From NCBI GenBank assembly GCA_012329085.1, contig JAAXQB010000024.1, forward strand, positions 1 through 7,997: a DNA stretch of 7,997 bases, in the 5' to 3' direction. A program made the position numbers and the translations under genes. Within the stretch, counting starts at the first letter, position 1. Each line of letters opens with the position of its first letter. This stretch comes from Methanosarcinales archaeon (GTDB lineage: Archaea > Halobacteriota > Methanosarcinia > Methanosarcinales > Methanosarcinaceae). Shown in pieces: positions 4,814 to 7,997 of this stretch. The notes beneath the pieces were generated by a model, which was given only the letters and a program-made list of their open reading frames with translations, made no database searches and was not told the DNA's origin.

Positions 4814-6124
4814 ATGATTGATAAAGAAAATATAGTAATAAATAATACAAATAATTCTTTCGAGAGTGCAATTGAAAATCCAAAAGATGATGAGAATGTT
4901 ATTGGACAAGAGCAAAGACCTCATAAAATTACCATTATTGGTACGGCGCATGTATCTGAAAAGAGTGTTATAGAAGTTAAAGAATCGATTGAACGAGAAT
5001 TGCCAGATGTTGTTGCAATTGAGCTTTGTAAAGGGCGATATGAAGCTTTAACAAGTGATATGCAAGAAAAAGAGCCATCTATAAAAGATATGCTCAATGG
5101 AAACATCTCCTTTTTTTTAATTCATTGGTTGCTTTCTTATTTACAAAAAAAGATGGGCGAGGACATGGGGATTAAACCTGGTGCTGAAATGATTGAAGCT
5201 GTAAACTCTGCAAAGAAGCATGGGGTAAAAATAGCTTTAATAGATAGGGATATTCAAATCACACTTCAACGATTGCTATCGAAAATGGGTTTAATCGAAA
5301 AGCTAAAAATGGGCTTTGCACTTATTGGAGCAGTGTTTGGATTTGCCAAAAGTGAAAATATTGATATAAATAATATCACAGAAGGTAATACAGTAGAATT
5401 GTTAGTAAATGAGCTTAGAAAAATTTCACCAACATCTGTTGCAGTTTTAATTGATGAGAGGGATGCATATATGGCACATAATATTGTTCAACTCTCTAAA
5501 ACTAACAATCAAATGATAGTTGTAGTTGGTGCAGGGCATAGAGCAGGAATTAAAAAATATATTAAATATCCCGACACAATCCCAGATATAAATGCAATAA
5601 AAAGCGTTCCAAAAAAACGATTTAATATAACGAAAATAATTGGATTTGGAATGGTTGGAATAATATTTTCCCTTTTTGCATTAATGGTACTTGCAGGAAC
5701 ACCTATTGATAAATTGTTATTAGCTGCAGCATGGTGGTTTATTATAAATGGAGTTTTAAGTGCATTTTTTGCAGCCCTTGCAGGAGGACATACATATTCA
5801 ATCATAACAGCATTTTTTGTAGCATGGCTTACTTCAATAAATCCACTGATTGCAGCAGGATGGTTTGCAGGTCTCGTAGAGGCAAAGATGAGAAAACCCA
5901 CAATTAAAGATTATAAAAAGCTTTCAGAAATTGAAACTTTGAAAGATATGTGGAATAATAATTTATATCGTGTAATTTTAGTTGCAGCTTTTACAAACAT
6001 AGGTAGTATGATTGGTACCTTTGTTGGATTGTATGTGATGCTTGAAGTTACAGGAATTGAATTACAGCAAATAGTAGATGGATTACAAAATGTGTTAAAT
6101 TTGATTAAATCTTTATTCACTTGA
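4814..6124 (+). CDS. TraB-family (TraB/PrgY/Tiki-like) membrane protein
   Basis: Counted from the ATG at 4814 the protein has 436 residues; an in-frame TTG at 4808 would add two, but ATG is the likelier start. The soluble N-terminal part (about 37-260) shows the archaeal TraB motifs: GTAH (43-46), AIELCKGRYEAL (68-79), ALIDRDIQITLQR (141-153), DERDAYMA (214-221) and a second G-x-x-H, GAGH (239-242). The paired GxxH motifs and conserved Glu resemble the metalloprotease-like EreA/ChaN/Tiki fold. Four hydrophobic segments follow, about 275-296, 301-325, 329-357 and 386-413, so it is probably an integral membrane protein. Residues 1-36 are polar and poorly conserved in appearance. The Enterococcus relatives limit pheromone activity, but the archaeal role is unknown and no pheromone system is implied. 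It is first in an operon with radC, ten bases upstream. Confidence 0.85.
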   Translation: MIDKENIVINNTNNSFESAIENPKDDENVIGQEQRPHKITIIGTAHVSEKSVIEVKESIERELPDVVAIELCKGRYEALTSDMQEKEPSIKDMLNGNISFFLIHWLLSYLQKKMGEDMGIKPGAEMIEAVNSAKKHGVKIALIDRDIQITLQRLLSKMGLIEKLKMGFALIGAVFGFAKSENIDINNITEGNTVELLVNELRKISPTSVAVLIDERDAYMAHNIVQLSKTNNQMIVVVGAGHRAGIKKYIKYPDTIPDINAIKSVPKKRFNITKIIGFGMVGIIFSLFALMVLAGTPIDKLLLAAAWWFIINGVLSAFFAALAGGHTYSIITAFFVAWLTSINPLIAAGWFAGLVEAKMRKPTIKDYKKLSEIETLKDMWNNNLYRVILVAAFTNIGSMIGTFVGLYVMLEVTGIELQQIVDGLQNVLNLIKSLFT

Positions 6125-6134
6125 ATTTATATCA

Positions 6135-6806
6135 ATGGTTTTAATAAAAGATATACCCTTAAACGAACGCCCACGGGAAAAATTTAAAAAGCATGGTGCA
6201 TCACGATTAGGTGATGCAGAACTACTTGCAATTATACTACAAACAGGTACAAAAGGGGAAAGTGTAGTCACAATGTGCAATCGATTAATTGCCAAATATG
6301 GACTTGACTATCTTGCAACAGCATCATTTGAAGAACTTCAAGAAATTAGAGGAATTGGTCCTGCAAAAGCAATGCAAATTATGGTTCTTTTTGAATTTAG
6401 CAAACGATGTAACATATCAAAAAGGGTTGAAATAAAAATTAAATCTGCAAAAGATGTATTTGAATATGCAAAACAGGTATTACAAAATGAAGATAAAGAA
6501 CATTTTATAGTTTTGCATCTCAATTCAAAACATATAATCCTTAAACATAATATAATAAGCATTGGAATTTTAAATTCTGCACCAGTTCATCCAAGAGAAG
6601 TATTTAAATCTGCCATAAAAGATAGTGTAAATTCAATTATTTTAGTGCATAATCATCCTTCTGGAGATCCAGAGCCATCATTGGAAGATATAAAAATTAC
6701 AAAAAAACTTGTTAATGCAGGAACATTACTTGAAATATCTGTTCTTGATCATGTAATTGTTGGAAATGGGACTTATTATAGTTTTAAAGATAATGATGAA
6801 ATCTAA
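6135..6806 (+). CDS. radC: RadC family protein (JAB/MPN domain, UPF0758)
   Basis: The 223 residues are the normal RadC length. The N-terminus, IKDIPLNERPREKFKKHGASRLGDAELLAIIL (4-35), is the family signature. A helix-hairpin-helix follows, ELQEIRGIGPAKAMQI (67-82), suited to DNA binding. The C-terminal JAB domain (about 102-220) has a complete JAMM metal site: Glu155 in PREVF, then HNHPSGDPEPSLED (172-185) with His172, His174, Ser182 and Asp185. The intact site suggests a metal-dependent hydrolase, but no substrate is established. The name comes from an Escherichia coli radiation-sensitive mutation later traced to recG, so a repair role is not proven. The gene starts ten bases after the TraB-family stop with no ribosome binding site, so it is probably co-transcribed. 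It converges on rnz, with 14 bases between the stops. Confidence 0.93.
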   Translation: MVLIKDIPLNERPREKFKKHGASRLGDAELLAIILQTGTKGESVVTMCNRLIAKYGLDYLATASFEELQEIRGIGPAKAMQIMVLFEFSKRCNISKRVEIKIKSAKDVFEYAKQVLQNEDKEHFIVLHLNSKHIILKHNIISIGILNSAPVHPREVFKSAIKDSVNSIILVHNHPSGDPEPSLEDIKITKKLVNAGTLLEISVLDHVIVGNGTYYSFKDNDEI

Positions 6807-6815
6807 TTAAATCTA

Positions 6816-6822
6816 TTTTTTT
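6816..6822 (+). terminator. T-run ending the TraB-radC transcript
   Basis: Seven Ts begin nine bases after the radC stop, in the short gap between the convergent genes. A T-run without a hairpin is a typical archaeal termination signal. It overlaps the end of the rnz coding region. Confidence 0.45.
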
Positions 6823-7738
6823 ATTCATCCCTATAAGGAACTTCAATTTCCATTAAATCTTCGGATGCAATTACATTTTTAAATATTTGTTTTGCATCAT
6901 TTAAAAGTGGAGTGGTGTCATTATCATATCTCGAACTAAAATGTGTTAGAATAAGGGAGCGGACTCCTGCATCTTTTGCAAGAATTGCGGCATCTTTTGC
7001 AGTTGTGTGCATAGTTTCATTTGCCCAATCTATTAAATCACTTGCAAGGGTGGCGTCATGAATTAGCACATCTGCATTTTTACTTGCATTTAATATTTCT
7101 TTGCAAGGAAGTGTGTCTCCACTATATACTATAGTTCTTCCGGGTCGTGGGGGACCAATAACTTCATCTGGATGAACGGATTTCCCATTTACAGTCACTG
7201 TTTCTCCTTGTTGTAATCTTGAAAATAGATATCCTTTTGGAATTCCAGCATTAAGGGCTGCATCTACATTAAATCGTCCTTTTCGTTTATTTTCTATTAA
7301 TGCATATCCAAGTGATGGGACACTGTGTTGTGTTTTAATTGCATGAATTGCATAATCTTTTTTTTTAATCACATCTCCAGCTCTTAATCGAATTGTATTT
7401 ATTTCAAATTTTGGTTTACGGTATGAAAGTGCAAAAAGATGTTCTGTAAATTCTTCTATTTCATATGGCCCATATATTGTAAGTGGTTCTTTTCTTCTTT
7501 GAAATGCCATTGTTTGAATAAGTCCCGGAATTCCAAGTATATGATCTGCATGAAAATGTGTGATAAATATTGATGATAATGCCATCATTCCTGTTTTTGC
7601 TCGCATCATTTGTTGCTGAGTACCTTCTCCACAATCAAATAGCATAAGCTCTCCATCACGATTAATTAATATGGCAGAAGGGTTTCTATTTGGGGTTGGT
7701 TTTGATCCTGCGGTTCCAAGAAATGTAATACGAAGCAT
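6821..7738 (-). CDS. rnz: Ribonuclease Z (tRNA 3'-processing endonuclease)
   Basis: This 305-residue metallo-beta-lactamase-fold enzyme removes the 3' trailer of precursor tRNAs. The zinc ligands are all present: HFHADH (His61, His63, Asp65, His66), His138 in THQ-like context QHSVPSLGY, Asp208 in YSGDT, and His266 in LTHFSSRY. His244 in ETMHTTAKDA marks the other catalytic loop. The N-terminus FLGTAGSKPTPNRNPS (6-21) and DCGEGTQQQMM (35-45) are family signatures. Residues about 150-195, including GYLFSRLQQGETVTVNG, form the flexible arm that grips the tRNA elbow, so this is the short bacterial/archaeal form (RNase Z-S) and complete. The start is fixed by MLRITFLGT and by a TATA box about 26 bases upstream, which predicts a leaderless mRNA. 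It faces radC tail to tail. Confidence 0.96.
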   Translation of the reverse strand: MLRITFLGTAGSKPTPNRNPSAILINRDGELMLFDCGEGTQQQMMRAKTGMMALSSIFITHFHADHILGIPGLIQTMAFQRRKEPLTIYGPYEIEEFTEHLFALSYRKPKFEINTIRLRAGDVIKKKDYAIHAIKTQHSVPSLGYALIENKRKGRFNVDAALNAGIPKGYLFSRLQQGETVTVNGKSVHPDEVIGPPRPGRTIVYSGDTLPCKEILNASKNADVLIHDATLASDLIDWANETMHTTAKDAAILAKDAGVRSLILTHFSSRYDNDTTPLLNDAKQIFKNVIASEDLMEIEVPYRDE

Positions 7739-7997
7739 TGAGTATCAATAGGTTAAACAATTATATAGCATTTGCTTTTTTTGTTAGAGATTGGGCATAA
7801 ATTTATTTTATTAAAAGCATTTATATTCAATATGTATGTAAAAACCATAATGGTAAAATAAATATCTTTTTGAATTTATTTGTTGATACTTTGTATATTG
7901 TTTTTAACAGTCTTTCCATTAAATAAGATTTAGATGATTTTAAGCAATAGTTATATAGGATGCATTATATTTTATTATATGCAACTTCTATAAAAAA
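7739..7997. other. Region upstream of rnz to the window end, no clear gene
   Basis: Very AT-rich, with the rnz promoter near its left end. Small dyads are present, for example accat-a-atggt (7844-7854) and aaataaat / atttattt (7856-7863, 7874-7881). A frame opening with ATG at 7960 stays open for the remaining 12 codons, but it has no Shine-Dalgarno sequence or suitably placed TATA box, so it is not called. TTATATA at 7951-7957 could instead be a promoter box for something beginning near or beyond the end. Confidence 0.5.
7761..7767 (-). promoter_or_regulatory. TATA box of rnz
   Basis: On the minus strand this reads TATATAA, centred 26 bases before the rnz ATG. Transcription should therefore start at or within a base or two of the start codon. 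No Shine-Dalgarno sequence precedes it. Confidence 0.6.

Noticed and set aside
5509..5901. 130-codon minus-strand open frame inside the TraB-family gene
   Set aside because: It is antisense to conserved TraB motifs and membrane segments, shows no recognisable domain, and is explained by the codon bias of the real gene.
6794..6830. Box C/D guide RNA (ATGATGA near the radC end)
   Set aside because: The C-box-like sequence is in the radC coding end and no CTGA D or D' box follows at a suitable distance.

Overview
The window looks like a low-GC euryarchaeal chromosome, most probably from a methanogen or a close relative in the Methanosarcina-type lineage. Four things point there: an archaeal-type FAD synthase (RibL), a DUF39/HcyBio-CBS homocysteine synthesis protein followed by a UPF0280 (COG2122) protein, an archaeal TraB-family membrane protein, and TATA boxes about 26 bases upstream of several start codons that have no Shine-Dalgarno sequence. 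The genus cannot be fixed from the sequence alone.

Layout. A minus-strand ribL (37-462) diverges from a plus-strand sulfur-assimilation pair: the HcyBio-CBS gene (636-2138) and the UPF0280 gene (2161-2877). The divergent region holds a symmetric TATA box and two small dyads near the predicted transcription start of the pair. The pair ends in a long AT-rich hairpin (about 2887-2978). Next is an isolated gene (3105-3782) for a coiled-coil protein with a PD-(D/E)XK nuclease-like domain, whose coil is encoded by 21-base tandem repeats. About 1 kb without genes follows (3783-4813). Its first half carries a cluster of 21-23 base hairpin palindromes, related in sequence and arranged in repeated composite units. 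A decayed copy of the same material lies upstream of the nuclease-like gene, so that gene is bracketed by the repeats. The window then has a probable two-gene operon, a TraB-family membrane protein (4814-6124) and radC (6135-6806), converging on a minus-strand ribonuclease Z gene (6821-7738). The last 259 bases hold the rnz promoter and no clear gene.

How the genes work together. The two sulfur genes very likely act in one pathway, making homocysteine from aspartate semialdehyde and sulfide. The ferredoxin-type third partner known in Methanosarcina is not in this window. ribL (FAD), rnz (tRNA 3' processing) and radC/TraB are housekeeping or poorly understood genes with no obvious shared pathway. 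The most unusual material is the palindrome family. The arms differ between copies while base pairing is kept, as expected if the hairpin itself is maintained or copied. The nuclease-like gene between the copies is the only gene here that looks accessory.
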